Notes under the pieces: model-generated
Databases searched by the model: none
Told to the model about the DNA's origin: nothing
The model's input: only the letters and a program-made list of their open reading frames with translations
Made by a program: the position numbers and the translations under genes
Shown here: one piece after another, positions 34,152 to 46,600 of the stretch
Layout: the number at the start of each line of letters is the position of its first letter
Position numbering within the stretch: the first letter of the stretch is position 1
NCBI GenBank assembly: GCA_019671135.1
Contig: JAHRHY010000015.1
Location: forward strand, 806,001-870,000
Reading direction: 5' to 3'
DNA from: Linnemannia hyalina
Lineage: Eukaryota; Mortierellomycota; Mortierellomycetes; Mortierellales; Mortierellaceae
Length of the DNA stretch: 64,000 nt

Positions 34152-36478
34152 ATGAACTACGAAGAGGACATCGATATCACCAACGAGGTCGACTTGGTCG
34201 TCAGCGCCTACCCCGTCCAGGACGATGATCTCGATGAGGAGCTCTTGGCCGCTGGTAAAAACACACATCCTCAAACCGCCTCTCCTTGCTTTGTTTACCT
34301 TCTACTCCCTCGTTTATTTCGACATCTGGATTTCGACATCTGGATTTCGACGGCTTTGAGATTCATAAACACTGTTCCTGGTTAAGGAACGTGAATCATC
34401 AGGACAGGAAGGCAGCAACGCATATACCTTGTCAAACTGACAGAGGATAAAATAACCACTCCGTGCATGGATATGACTGACAAGGAGATCAATTGGACCA
34501 GGGCCGCAGTTCGTGTGTCTCAACGACAGGCCATGATATGGGCCAACAGCAACAGACAACTGCCACAGCTGGATCAGCCTGTTCTTCCGTCTTTTCTACA
34601 TACGCTTTAGCGTCAGCAAAACAATACTCGACTTTTGATGAAGCTACTCGGGAAACTGGCGTAACTAAAGTACAAAAGCAGCCTTTTATTCTAACCAACT
34701 CTATCTACTACGTTACCTCCATGCAAACACAGACCAGAGCACACAGCAGTACCAGGAGGTTCAGATCCCCGAGGTGGTCAAGAAGTTCATCATGCTCTTC
34801 CACCGCAGCGTTCTCGAGAACAACGTCTACGAGTTGCAGTCGATCTATGAGCACTCGTTCAACAAGTTGACTGAGAAGTTCTACGCCAACGAGTCGTGGC
34901 CCGAGCCCGAGGGCATCTCGTCCTTGGTCAACGATGGTAATTACTGCTCGTGCTTCTCGGCAGTCTATTGCAGGATTTTGGATGTTGCATAAAATCAAGT
35001 AGTGTTTCCTAACGGTTTGTTTTGATTGTTACTTGAAACTAATAGATCAGGTCTTCTTGACCTTGTACCGCGAGTTGTACTACCGCCACATCTACTCTCG
35101 CTTGACCCCCACCATCGAGCACCGTTTCCACTCGTACGAGAACTACTGCGATCTGTTCAACTACATCTTGAGTAAGAACCCCAGGATCATCTCGTTTACT
35201 TGTTCAACTGGATATTGAGCTCGGAAAACGCGGAATTAATTACTGACAATGTTAATGTTACCTTGCCGGATGAATATAGACTCGGAGGGTCCCGTTGCTT
35301 TGGAGCTTCCTAACCAGTGGTTGTGGGATATCATTGACGAGTTCATCTACCAGTTCCAGTCGTTCTGCAACTACCGCAACAGGATCAAGAACAAGACCAA
35401 GGAGGAGCTCGCTTTGCTTCGCGACAACTCTCAGATCTGGAGCTGCTACAGTGTTCTCAACGTTCTTTACTCTTTGATCCAAAAGTCCCGCATCACCGAG
35501 CAGCTCTTGGTCTCGAAGAACGGAGGCGATATGGTTGAGGCTGCTGGCGAGTACGGATCCCGCCCTCTGTACAAGATGTTGGGTTACTTCAGCATTGTTG
35601 GTTTGCTCCGCGTCCACTGCTTGTTGGGCGATTTCACCTTGGCGCTCAAGATGATGGACAACATTGAGTTGAACAAGAAGCAGGCCCTCTTTGCCCGTGT
35701 CACCGCTTGCCACGTCACTACCTACTACTACGTCGGATTCGCCTACATGATGATGCGCCGTTACGCTGATGCCATCAAGGCCTTCTCCCACATCTTGACC
35801 TTCATCAACCGCACCAAGCAGTACCACACCCGCTCGTACCAGCATGACCAGATTAACAAGAAGGGCGATCAGATGTACGCTCTCTTGGCCATCTGCGTCA
35901 CCTTGTGCCCCACCCGCTTGGACGAGAACATTCACAGCCAGATGCGGGAAAAGTACGCCGAGCAGTCGAACAAGCTGACCAAGCCCGATGAGGCTCTCCC
36001 GGTCTTTGAGGAGCTCTTCCTCTTTGCCTGCCCCAAGTTCATTTCGCCTAACGGACCCAACCTGGAGGATCCCGAGGTTGTTGAGCAGGGTGTTTCCTTC
36101 GAGCCCGTTCAGCACTATACCAAGATCTTTATGGCCGAGGTCCATCACTCGATCTTGCTGCCTACTCTTCGTTCGTACTTGAAGCTGTACACGACAATGG
36201 GTAACGCCAAGTTGGCCTCGTTCCTCGAGATTGAGCCCGAGCAGTTGCGCACGTTGTTGATGATGGCCAAGATGAGGAGCCGTCAGATCAAGTGGGTCGA
36301 GGGCACTCTCCTCGAGGGCGAGTACCAGGGCACCTCGGATTTGGATTTCTGCTTGAAGCAGGATATGATCCATGTCTCGGAGGCCAAGATCGGACGCCGC
36401 TATGGAGACTGGTTCTTGCGCAACATTAACAAGTTCCAGGATATCCTCGGAGGTCTTGAGCTCAGCAGCCGGGCCTAG
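34152..36478 (+). CDS. EIF3L: Translation initiation factor eIF3 subunit L
   Basis: eIF3l is a PCI-domain subunit of the eIF3 complex, which loads initiator tRNA and mRNA onto the 40S ribosome in the cytoplasm. Exon 1 (34152-34254) encodes the acidic start [18 protein letters not shown] 478-nt intron (34255-34732) follows; its acceptor at CAAACACAG keeps the frame ([19 protein letters not shown]). Two short introns come next, then a long last exon from about 35279. Diagnostic segments are [69 protein letters not shown] and [20 protein letters not shown], matching eIF3l throughout. Budding yeast lacks this subunit; many filamentous and basal fungi keep it. The strong codon bias in the long exon suggests high expression. 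Confidence 0.96.
34255..34732 (+). other. 478-nt first intron of eIF3l with a short tandem repeat
   Basis: The intron carries a direct repeat of the 14-mer TTTCGACATCTGGA (two copies, about 34317-34345). It is four to five times longer than neighbouring introns. Translation-factor introns sometimes host snoRNAs; I looked for C/D and H/ACA boxes and saw only weak candidates, so no RNA is called. Confidence 0.5.
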
Positions 36479-37273
36479 ATTATTTTTGTTGTTCTCGTTT
36501 CTTCCCTCCCCCACTCCCCCCACCCTCTACCAAACAGCAGACTAGATAGTTAGTTATTTTTTTTTGTTCCCTACAAAAACACGCGTCGATATGTTTTTGC
36601 TAGGCAAGTCGACGTTTTTTTCTTTTTTCTGTTCCATCACTTTCAGTAATTATGAAGCATCATTTTTTCCCAATTCTTTCTCCTATTTATTTTTTTTGGG
36701 CTTCTTCCAAAGGGCGCTTGACTGGCGCAACGATTGTGTGGGTGTGGTGCAATCGTTTTAGATAACGACTTTCTTCCAGGGGCCACATTTTGGGCGTTCA
36801 TGAGGAAGGAGGAGGGAGGGGCGTCTACGATCGCTCCTTTTCCTTTGATGGGCGCGATGATACAGGTCAGCTCGACGGTCGATTGTGAAGAAGAAAAGTG
36901 GATAGGATGGATGAGTTGCGTTCTTCTATGTGTATGTGGACAGTCGATCGACAGAGGCAGAGGGTGATTGTTCTGCCCTTCTGGACCAACTTGTCTGGAA
37001 TCCACGAACAACAAAGAATGAGAAATCAATAAAAGATGAGAATCGAGGCCGCTGATTGGCTGGATCAGGATGTGGCCTGTTTGTTCCTGAACAGCCAGAG
37101 GGACTTTACATAGACGATGTTTGTGCTGTGGGAAGAAGGGTACTACTTTCCAACGTCCGTTCGTCCTTGTATTCCCCCTTTTTCTTCTTCCTTTTCTGTC
37201 TTCTCCTCTTCTCCTCTTCTCATTCCACCCACTCCCCACCTCTCCACTCTCTCCCACTACCCAATCTCACATC
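36479..37273. other. Intergenic region between eIF3l and ERG26
   Basis: This 795-bp gap holds the eIF3l 3' UTR (T runs near 36555, 36615 and 36690) and the ERG26 promoter. A CT-rich leader spans about 37170-37265, directly before the ATG. The middle (36720-37120) has mixed composition and no convincing gene. Confidence 0.5.
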
Positions 37274-38597
37274 ATGTCGACAACAAAGTGCCTAGTCACC
37301 GGCGGAAACGGATTCCTCGGCCGATGGATTGTTGAAGACCTGATCAAGCGCACCGACTACCACATCACCATCCTCGACATCTTCATCCCCACCAACGCCG
37401 CACCCACCGACAGAATCACCTACATCGCTGGAGATATCACCGATGCCCCCGCCGTCCGTAACGCTTTGAAGGGCCACCACATCTGCATGCACGTCGCCTC
37501 CCCACCTCACCACTTCCCCGCCGAAAAGTTCAAAAAGATCAACATCGAGGGTACCCAGAATGTCATTGATGGCTGTCTCCAGGAAGGCGTCCGTCGTTTG
37601 ATTTATACCTCCTCAGCGAGTGTCCTTCAGGATGGAGGGCCCCTGGAGAATGCTGATGAGACACTCCCTTACCCCAAGACGTTTATTGAGACGTATTCCG
37701 AGACCAAGGCAATTGCGGAGACGATGATCTTGAAGGCCAACAATAACTCGACCTTGTTGACTTGTTCCTTGAGGCCTAGTGGAATTTTCGGACCTGGCGA
37801 TACTCAGGCGACGCCTGGGTTCATGGAGGTCTTGAAGAAGGGTCAACATCGGTTGCAGATTGGAGATAATTCGGGATTGTTTGATTGGACTTATGTCGAG
37901 AATGTTGCTTATTCGCATGTCCTTGCTGCTGAGAAGCTCGTTGCCGGCTCTGGCGTCCCCGGTCAGGTAAATTGGAGAAAGAAAAAAAAAAACGCATCCA
38001 AATTTTTTTATCATTTTTGGCGACCTTTTTCAATTGACACAACCACCCCACCCCCCATTAAACATTTTTCTCACCTTCTAATCAAAAACAAATGTAGGCC
38101 TTCTTTATCACGAATGGAGCACCCGTGCCATTCTGGAACCACCCAAGAGCTCTGTACGCTGAGAAGGGTGTCGTCGCCCCACGCATCATCATCATCAACT
38201 TCCAGATCGCCCTCATCATCGGTTTCCTTTCCGAGATGTTCTCGCTCCTCAAGAAGATGATGGGTAAAGAGGCCAAGGAAGGCTTCACCCGTGTCCGTGT
38301 TCGTTATATCTCTTACAACCGTTACTTTAACATCAACAAGGCCAGGACACTCTTGGTAAGTAGAGAAGAGATGAAAGATGAGGGAGTGAAGAAACAATGG
38401 AGCTAAGTGTATGAAGGAATGTCGCGCGATTTGGTCTCAGCGGTTCTCTTTTTTTGCCAATGGTGCTAACTTTTTTTTTTTTTTTTTTTTTTGGATTATA
38501 GGGTTACGAACCAGTAGTTGTTTACAAGGAGGGTGTCAAGAAGACAATGGCCCATTTCATGGCACTGGAGGAGCTTGAGGCCAAGAAGAAGGCTTAA
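37274..38597 (+). CDS. ERG26: Sterol-4-alpha-carboxylate 3-dehydrogenase (C-4 demethylation)
   Basis: This NAD(P)-dependent enzyme oxidises and decarboxylates 4-carboxysterols during removal of the C-4 methyl groups in ergosterol synthesis, at the ER membrane. Three exons (37274-37966, 38098-38355, 38502-38597) give 348 residues, about the length of yeast Erg26. The Rossmann motif is VTGGNGFLGRWIVEDL, and the SDR active site is YTSSASV with YSETKAIAE (Tyr and Lys present). The segment CSLRPSGIFGPGD is typical of the 3-beta-HSD family. A hydrophobic stretch IIIINFQIALIIGFLSEMF is the likely membrane anchor. The C-terminus GYEPVV plus a charged tail is typical. The second intron contains a run of 22 T. 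ERG25 and ERG27 partners are not in the window. Confidence 0.94.
38471..38492 (+). repeat. 22-nt poly-T in the last ERG26 intron
   Basis: A homopolymer of 22 T ends nine bases before the acceptor ATAG, so it serves as an exaggerated polypyrimidine tract. Confidence 0.9.
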
Positions 38598-38958
38598 AAA
38601 GAACTCTTTGTCTATTGTAGCCATCGAAACCCGCATGTTTTATATCATTTCCAATAATAGAGTCACTTTGTTACATCTTGATGAAAGGAATGACAGAGGA
38701 TGTCAAAAAGGCACAGACGATCCCAAATGTTAGAACGGAGACGAGTTACGCCACTAAATTCTAGTGCAACATCCCTGAGCATTTCACAATATAAACAAAT
38801 GAAGACAAGATCTCGATTCTAGAAAGTGTTTAATGTTCTCTGATTTTGCTCAATTGGGCAATAAAAAGAGAGGAGGAGGACGAGGAGGAGGAGAAGGAAG
38901 AAAAAAGATGTACATGTATGGAGGTGTGTTGTTTGGTAAGAACAGCTTCTACTTTTTT
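38598..38958. other. Tail-to-tail intergenic region, ERG26 and ETFB
   Basis: A 361-bp gap with both 3' UTRs. Near 38869-38905 the plus strand is a GAGGAGGA-type purine tract. No gene is seen. Confidence 0.5.
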
Positions 38959-40333
38959 TTACAGAACCTTGGCCTCGTTCTTAAGCTTGTCGACCAAGTC
39001 ATCGACAGACTCAACGATCTTACCGCCCTGTCTCTTGGCAGGCTCGACAATCTTCAAGGTCTGGAGACGGGGCTTGATATCAACGCCCAAATCTGCAGCA
39101 GTAAACTTGGCGAGGGGCTTCTTCTTGGCCTTCATGATGTTGGGGAGCGATGCGTATCTGGGGACGTTGAGGCGGAGATCGGTGGTCAAGATGGCGGGAA
39201 GGGGGGTCTTGACAGTCTCAACTCCTCCGTCAACCTCACGGGTGACGGTCATCGACTTGTCGCCGAGCTCAACCTTCGAGGCGAAGGTGGCCTAATTAGT
39301 TGAAGGAGGATACGAGAACGATGTTTTAGTGATTTGAATAACTGACGGACGTTTGTGGTCCCTGAAGATGGTGTGAGTGAGGATCTATTCCTCTGTTGTA
39401 GCGCCGTAAAGTCCTGAAAATGGTATCCGTGGTTCGTCTCTTGAATCCTGTTCTGCAAAGCACTTTTCTGTTAATAACAGAGGTCCACATGAGTCGTCTA
39501 TGAGAGAAGTATAGCAATAGGCTACTGAAGGAGGAATCATTCATAGAAAGCATCCTTCGTCTTTGGACTATTCGTTTCTGCAGGTTGCTGTTGTTGTAAG
39601 TCGTTTCTGTCCCGTCCTCATATGAAAAAAAAGATTGGTCCACCAATGAATCATGACACCGTCCCTGAAATTATTATTTGATCCCCACGCTCTCCTTCGT
39701 TTGTACGAGGCAAAGAACCCGATGTCAAGTCCTCTTGTTCACACACACGAGCACAAAATGAGAGGAAAGAAGATGAAGCAAAGTGTCATCGAACACAAGG
39801 TGAAGAAGAAAAAAAACAGAGGCACAGGGAAGAAGAGGGAAGCAATTGAAGTGTTCGCACTTCAGCTTGTCAAGTAAGAGATATTTTTTTACCTGGGGCC
39901 AGTTCAAGAGACCAGCAAGCATCTGTCCAGTCTGGTTGGAATCATCATCAATAGCCTGCTTGCCCAAGATAACCATATCAGGCTTCTCCTTCTCAACCAC
40001 AGCCCTCAACAGCTTGGCAACCGCCAGGGGCTGCAATTCCTCGTCGCTGTCGACATGGATCGCACGGTCAGCGCCCATCGCCAACGCGGTCCTGAGGGTC
40101 TCCTGGGATTTAACGGGTCCACAGGAGACGACGACGATCTCGGCAGTGCCGGTCTTGGATTTGGCAAGGGCCTCCTTGATCTGAATGGCCTGCTCGGTTC
40201 CGATCTCGTCAAAGGGGTTCATCGAGTGCTTCACATTGGCGGTCTCGACGGCTGACCCGGCGGCGTTGACGCGAATCTTGACGGCGTAGTCGATAACGCG
40301 CTTTGTTGCAACGAGAATGCGAAGGTTGGACAT
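38959..40333 (-). CDS. ETFB: Electron transfer flavoprotein beta subunit
   Basis: ETF carries electrons from acyl-CoA dehydrogenases to ETF-ubiquinone oxidoreductase in the mitochondrial matrix; the beta subunit binds AMP and helps hold FAD. Two exons (40333-39893 and 39291-38959) give 257 residues, the normal length. Family segments are [57 protein letters not shown] joined to [42 protein letters not shown] and DLGVDIKP. The N-terminus has no long presequence, as in other ETFB proteins. The 601-nt intron is long for this genome. The start at 40333 begins the conserved region. Confidence 0.95.
39292..39892 (-). other. 601-nt intron of ETFB
   Basis: Donor GTAAAA after the codons for NWPQ and acceptor AATTAG before GCCACC, both in phase 0, restoring the human-like NWPQ-TFAS join. 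I see no RNA gene or coding sequence in it. Confidence 0.6.
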
Positions 40334-40650
40334 TGCTGAAGGTAAAAGGCTAAAGAGAGTTGAGCGGGGGGAGGAGGGGGGAGGAAGGGTGTTGATGTGA
40401 GAGTGCGGGGATGGAAGAAGAAGAAGAAGAAGGTTGTGAAAGAGAAGAGGGAGATGCAAAGAAAAGGGAAAAGGGAGATGGGCGGGGTTGGGTTGATCTG
40501 TTCGCACTTGGCTGCCCCCGGGTGCACTGTTGAGCTCAGAGTCACGTGAAAACATTGCGGGGAGAGCGTCATTCGTTTTTTGTGTGTTTCTTTTTTTAAG
40601 TTTGCAATGACTAAGGAAAACATAGATGCTTGACTAGGTGGTGGTGGCTA
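40334..40650. other. Intergenic region between CCH1 3' end and ETFB start
   Basis: The 317-bp gap lies upstream of ETFB on the minus strand. It is CT-rich on that strand next to the ATG (40360-40470, with a CTT repeat near 40410-40430). It also holds the 3' UTR of CCH1. It contains TCACGTGA near 40541, a perfect palindrome with a CACGTG E-box. Confidence 0.55.
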
Positions 40651-43600
40651 TCAGGTCCTGGAATAGTCCAGCCGTTGGTTCTCGAAGAGGGCTTCTTCTT
40701 GTTCTTGTATCAGATCCTGCAGCATGTCTATCAATAACCAGGTAGAAAAGCGAGTGTCAATTGGTTGCTAACAAAGTCTCAATTGCCACTGTCAATAAAA
40801 TGACAAAAAAAAAACGTACTGAACCAGATGGACCCTTCTACGGCAAAGCCTGACTGGGGCGAGTTCAACCTTGGATCTAAAGTATAGTCTGAGCTGTCCG
40901 ACTGCCCTGACATTCGATTGAAGGAATCCCTCCTAAGTAGTTTGTAAAACATCAGTTGAGGAAATCAAGCATAGGACGGTTAGTCAGTAAAGAATGTTGT
41001 TGCTCTGCCTGCAAAGATATGAACATGACAATTTTTTCCCACGGCCTGTTAGAAAGAAAAAAAAAAGACTCACTCGTTCAGGTCCCAACCCGTGGAATCG
41101 TTCGAACTAATAGAGAGCATAGCCTGACTCGAGAATGCTCCAGGCGAAGGACTAGGGCTGTCATCGTCCGAATGGTAGGTATGCCCCTTCGAAAAGTCAA
41201 GCATTGGCGACGGTAACATTGGCGATCGCCCTCCTCCTCCTGCTCCACCGCTGCCATAGTAAGGAGAAGTCGATAGCATGGGCGAGGTATCCTGGCGGTA
41301 CCCACGGTCGTTTCCAATCGACGTGTCAATCACAATTCGAGGTACCTCTGGTCGTAGCCTCGAGTTTTGCTTGCTTCGTCGTTGCTTCAAAAAGTTTCGA
41401 CGCGCCACAATGGTCATTAGTAGGTTGTAGATCGTCTCTCTTGCCACTGCCGCCTTGATCTCCTTGACACGCTCGTTTCTCTTCAAGAACTCTTCCATTC
41501 TACATGGCAGTGAAAGAGAGATGCATCGGTTCTGTCAGTGTACAAGGACACAAAAGGAAATGAAGGCTGCATACCAGACGTTACAACCTAAAAGGTACTT
41601 ACCCTAGCGCCTGCTCGATATCGACAAGGCTAATCGATAGGATGTCAAGGATGCTATAGAACGAAATGCCACGTTCACCACACGTTGCCACGGCCTCTTT
41701 GTAAATGACATTGTAGGTATGTCGACGACGATGGGCGTCTGATACATCGATCTTGGACAGCGTCTGCTGCAGGAGGTACAGGTCTAGGTTCGCCTGCGGC
41801 TCGCCTGCTTTCTTCTCGTCTACATCGCTTGATTCGGGGCTCGAGATTGTGATAGGAACCGCCCGAGGGGACATTCCTCCACCTGCCCCACTGCCGTGAT
41901 GACTGGCCGATGTGGCTGACAAGCTGGGGCTGATAGACATGCGGCTCAGACGGTTGTTGGATCCGTTGTTACGAGGTTGGGTTGACAGTAATTGTGGTGA
42001 TGAGAGCGCGCCGGTATTGGAGCGGTCTGTTGCCGACGACAGTCTTTGCCCACTTGCTCCTGCCGGTCCTGATCCTAGTCCGCCAGCACCAGAGCCACCT
42101 GTCGCATGAGTCTTGACCAGAGAGGGGATACTGAACTCCAGGTTCGGGTAAACTCTTGTGCACAGTCGACCATCCAACGACCGCAAGAAATGAGATAGGT
42201 ATTTTGGATCGATATAACCAGTTCCTCGAGGATCGAACTTGGCCCACGTCAATTTGAAGTTCCTCAAGTCCTCTCTGGTGATAAGCGTCGTGATAGTGTC
42301 GTGTTGGTAGGCGAAAGAAAAGTTGCTGATAATGACGGCAATGAACATGTTAAGAAGAATGTAGGTGCAGACAATGTAGAATGACAGGAACATGGCATAT
42401 GCCCAAGTCCGAGACCCGCAGTCGGTGTCGAGGTAAGACCCCTTGTTGGGCGTGCAGCTAGGAGCCTCGACCATCATATCGTGCATGACAAAGTCCCAGT
42501 TCTCGCCTGTCGTCATTCGGATCAACATCAGCATGGTGTTCCCGAACGTCTCGAAGTTCGCGAGGCCGGTTGTCGAGGGACCGAGACGGGTCATTCCAAA
42601 GATCTCACGGAACATGATGGCGTAGACAGTGAACACGACCATGAACACAGCCGTAATGTTAATAATCGAACCCAACGCGATCCTATTCATTTCGTGAGAA
42701 AATATAAGTGAGGTTAGTTCCGAGCACACAATGCAGTAACTGCCTTGCAAACATGACATGCTGAAATGGTTAGACGTGTAACTTACGCCAATGCTCGGAA
42801 CAGTACTTGAAGAGAGTCGATTCTTTGGGCGAGACGGAAGGAGATTGTGATCAGCAGGAATTTCTCCAGGCGTAATGTCCACAACTACATAGGACGCAGA
42901 AAGGGTGTACGGAGCATTAGTACTTTTTGTTTCTTTGCGCGTATGAATGCGATCTAAGAGCGACTGCGTTTGGCAAATGCTTTACCTCGTGTTGGAGGAA
43001 ACGTGGAATCAAGGTAATGAGAGCAAGGACGGTAATGATCATATCGTAGAGATTCCAACGCGATAGTCGCCACTATTAGAAGTTAGAAATGGATAAGAGG
43101 CAGTGACCTTGTGAGTTCATGGTGCACTCATTCTCTAAACGTTCAAGACTGCAAGGCCGCGCCGACTAGTCAGCTTCTTACCTTGTTGAAGCCGTATCCG
43201 CATAGTTTGACCATGATCTCCAATGAGTATACACCCAAGAAAATGAAATAGCAGATATCTAGTGCACGTTAGAAAGAAAATTAGTAGGCAAGAATTCAGT
43301 TGTCAACTGCTCCATCACGAGGCACGAAAGATGTAGAGGACAGATATGGTACCTTGAACATCGGTGAGCAGCTGAGGCTGGGCATAATGCTGTGAAGCAA
43401 TCATACAGACGTTGGCAACCAAAACGACAGTCATGATCCTCCATAAAAGTCCCTTCTTCTTGTTCACCATGTCATAGCAGAGTGCCCTAAACTTGTTCTG
43501 GGGTCTTGCAGGAATCGCCGTAGGCTTGATCAATCGAAGCTGACGTCGCAGGTCAATCCAGCGACGCTGTTCGACGGTCAACAACGAGATACCGTTCCAT

Positions 43601-46600
43601 GTCTTGAAGGACTCCAAGATGACTCCGATGAAGATCTGGACAAACACGATCGACCCGATCAACATGAACAACAAAAAGTAAAATGAGTTGAATCGGTTGG
43701 GTTCGTTGGGCTGGATGAACGGCTGATCTCCCAGGTGGTTAGGGACCGCACGACCGGATTGCAAGACCAAGATCCATCCTTCCTGCGAGGCCATCTCAAA
43801 GAGGACCAAGATCGCGGCCTGGATCGTGTCGAAGCTGTAGTCGTAAGGATTGGCCCATATCCGTGGCACCAGAATCTCGGCATTATCATCTCCACTCGGC
43901 AAATCCATGAACTCGCCGACACATTCGTTCTTGAACAGGATGGTCTCGTCGTTGCACTTGTAAAAGTACCCGGCGTAGATGTTGACACCATAAATCGCGA
44001 ACGGCCAAAAGAGCAGGAAAGTCAGGAGCATGGCAACAACCATCCTCGGCAATGCCTTCCCGATCGCGGCAAACATAGCAGAGACACCCTCAAAGTAGCG
44101 GACAAGACGAATAACACGAAGACATGCTAGGGCTCGTACCGCTCGTGTCAGGCTGAACAAATGGTCAATCTGACCAAAGACCTTGACACAACTCATCAAC
44201 ACTATCCCCAGATCCAGAACGTTCCAGAGATCTCGTAGGTAGCCAGTTGGTGTGAAGAGAAATCCATCCGCCAAGATACGTAAGGTTTGCTCAACGACGA
44301 AAATGATCGTCGTGGCATAATCAATGTCGTCCAGGATGTCGAGTCTCGTGGTGATTCCTGTCACCTTGGCTTTCAACCGATCGATAGGATCATCCACGAG
44401 GACCACCCCAATACTGACCAGGATCGTGACAAAGATGGCCCAGTTGAACCAGTTCATCGTGACAATCTTGCGTCCTGTACGTGGGCCGACGACTCGGCGG
44501 CACCATTGCCGGAATCGGTTGTTGCTGGGAAGAATGAAAAGAGCCCGATCGTACATTGGGTGGGCCTCCAGGAACTCGCGTGTCTCTACATAATGATCGT
44601 CCTTGAGTGCATTCTCCCTCTCCTTGGCCTTCCTGTAGCCTTCAGGGGAGAGTGTCTCCGTTGATCTAATTGAATGATAGGCAAGGTTAGATGCATGGTA
44701 CAAGTGACGAGAAATATATGAAAGCGCTGTTTGAAGGACCCTAACAAGTACTGTGTTGGCTTACTGTGGCGCCAGAAGTCGGTCTGTGTCCCAGGTAATC
44801 TTTTCCAGTCCCTCATCGAGCCTCTCGAGGTTGGCGTCAATCTCATCCTGAGTCTTTCCAAATCCAGAGATTCCATGCAGATTCGACTCAGACTTTTCTT
44901 TTCTGGCCCCCGCAGCTTCCTTGGCCAGTCGAGCAGCTTCAATCTGGGCTTGAGTCGGGAACCAGTAGTCGCGCATCCGCTCCAGCCAGACAATGAAACC
45001 AAGCTTGGACTCCATGATCTCCGTCGTATTCTGTGCACCGAAGAAAAACAATATGATGTTAGCACCGCATTGCATGTTGGCGACTTCAGAGTACTGGACT
45101 CAGAGAAGAGATGAGAGTTGAACACTCACCGGTGCACTGTCGCCTTCAAGAAATTCCCGGAAAACGTTCTTGCGAACTGTCACTGTCTGGTCGACCGTCA
45201 ATCCATACACTGACAGTGTCTGGGGTCGCGCTGGAAGATACGAGTACGGATTGAAGTACCTAGACAATTTCGCAGAGTAACGTTTAGTCGGTGTCAGAAC
45301 GAATACAGAGGCGTCTGCTTACATACCGGAGCCATCCATGGTTTTTGGAACTCACTGAAAAAGTCCACGGTTCTTGGCCTTTTTGGATCGCTGGTGCTTC
45401 TCAAAGTACATCTCAAGCTGCATCTTGTACTTTTCATCATCGTCCATTTCAAAATGCTCCAGCACAATGGCAATGAAGAGATTCAACAGCACGTCTATTC
45501 CAAAGCAGAATAGCTGGTGTTAGTAATTCGCTTCCTTGAGTCAGTTTTTCGAGCCCATCGGTGACATGGACAGAAGAAATATCTGCAGGACTTACAATGC
45601 GAAGCGCAGTAATAAACGACAAAGAAAATGGTGCCATATATCTCCTTGAATGTCTCCGGGTGCGACTCCAAACTCTCGTACATAATGTTAATCCAGTTCT
45701 CGCCAGTTAGAATCTAGGTATGACGATGCGAAAGAAGTTTGATGAGAACTCTTCGAAGATATGCGTCAGGAGGGAACCAAATGCATATGAAGAGACAAAC
45801 AGAGGATCTTACAATGAAGAGTGAGATGAAACTCTGGCCAAGGTCGTCAAAGTTGACAGGTTGCGGTTCAGTCGCCTTGATAGCTTCAGGCATGTCACCA
45901 CCAAATAGCATCATCGGGGCTGGCGCACAGACCAAGAGGAACATGAAGGTAATCAGAAGCAAATTCAGCATTCCTGTAGCACTTCCGACGACAGACCTCT
46001 ATTTTAAACGGGACAGGAGTTAGCCACAAGATGATTCGTATCAAAGTAGTGCGAAGACCGGCAGCATATCGCGAAAGAGGAAGGTAAAGAACACTCACCA
46101 TGAGCTCGCGCACTCCGGGAATGGCGGGGATGAGGCGGTAGGCTCGAAGGACCTGAAAGATCGTCAGGTACCGGAACCACTCCCATCGTCGGATCGCAGG
46201 GATTTGAATGATCACTGTCGTCAGTGCCAGGAAGAGGTCAAAAGTGTTGCTTTTCCGCTTCCAGAATAGCTTCCATGTACTGTGGCCAACAATACGAACA
46301 CAAATCTCCACAAAGAAGAAGGCAGTGAATGCCATTTCTGTATAATCGAGTCGCATAATTTCCTGCGGCGTGCTGTCGAACCGTCGAAAACACATTGCTG
46401 TCAAATTGAGAAAGACCATGAAGGCGCCAAATCCTTGAAACCAAGGATGGTTGACCATTTGAACGATGCGTTGTCGGATCGGCGAAAGGTTCGTATGAAT
46501 CTCGTCGTCAAATTGCCATCCCTCGTCTGTATCCAGAAGGATTCGAACGCTCTTAGGTTTTGACGAGAAAGCTGAGTGTCGTTTCTCTGCTCTCACAGCT

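Noticed and set aside
35258..36523. 421-codon open frame antisense to eIF3l
   Set aside because: It mirrors the strongly biased codons of eIF3l, which avoid antisense stops; the product has no known domain and the sense protein is clear.
36643..37257. 204-codon minus-strand ORF between eIF3l and ERG26
   Set aside because: It covers the ERG26 promoter and CT-rich leader, has biased basic composition at its N-terminus and resembles no family.
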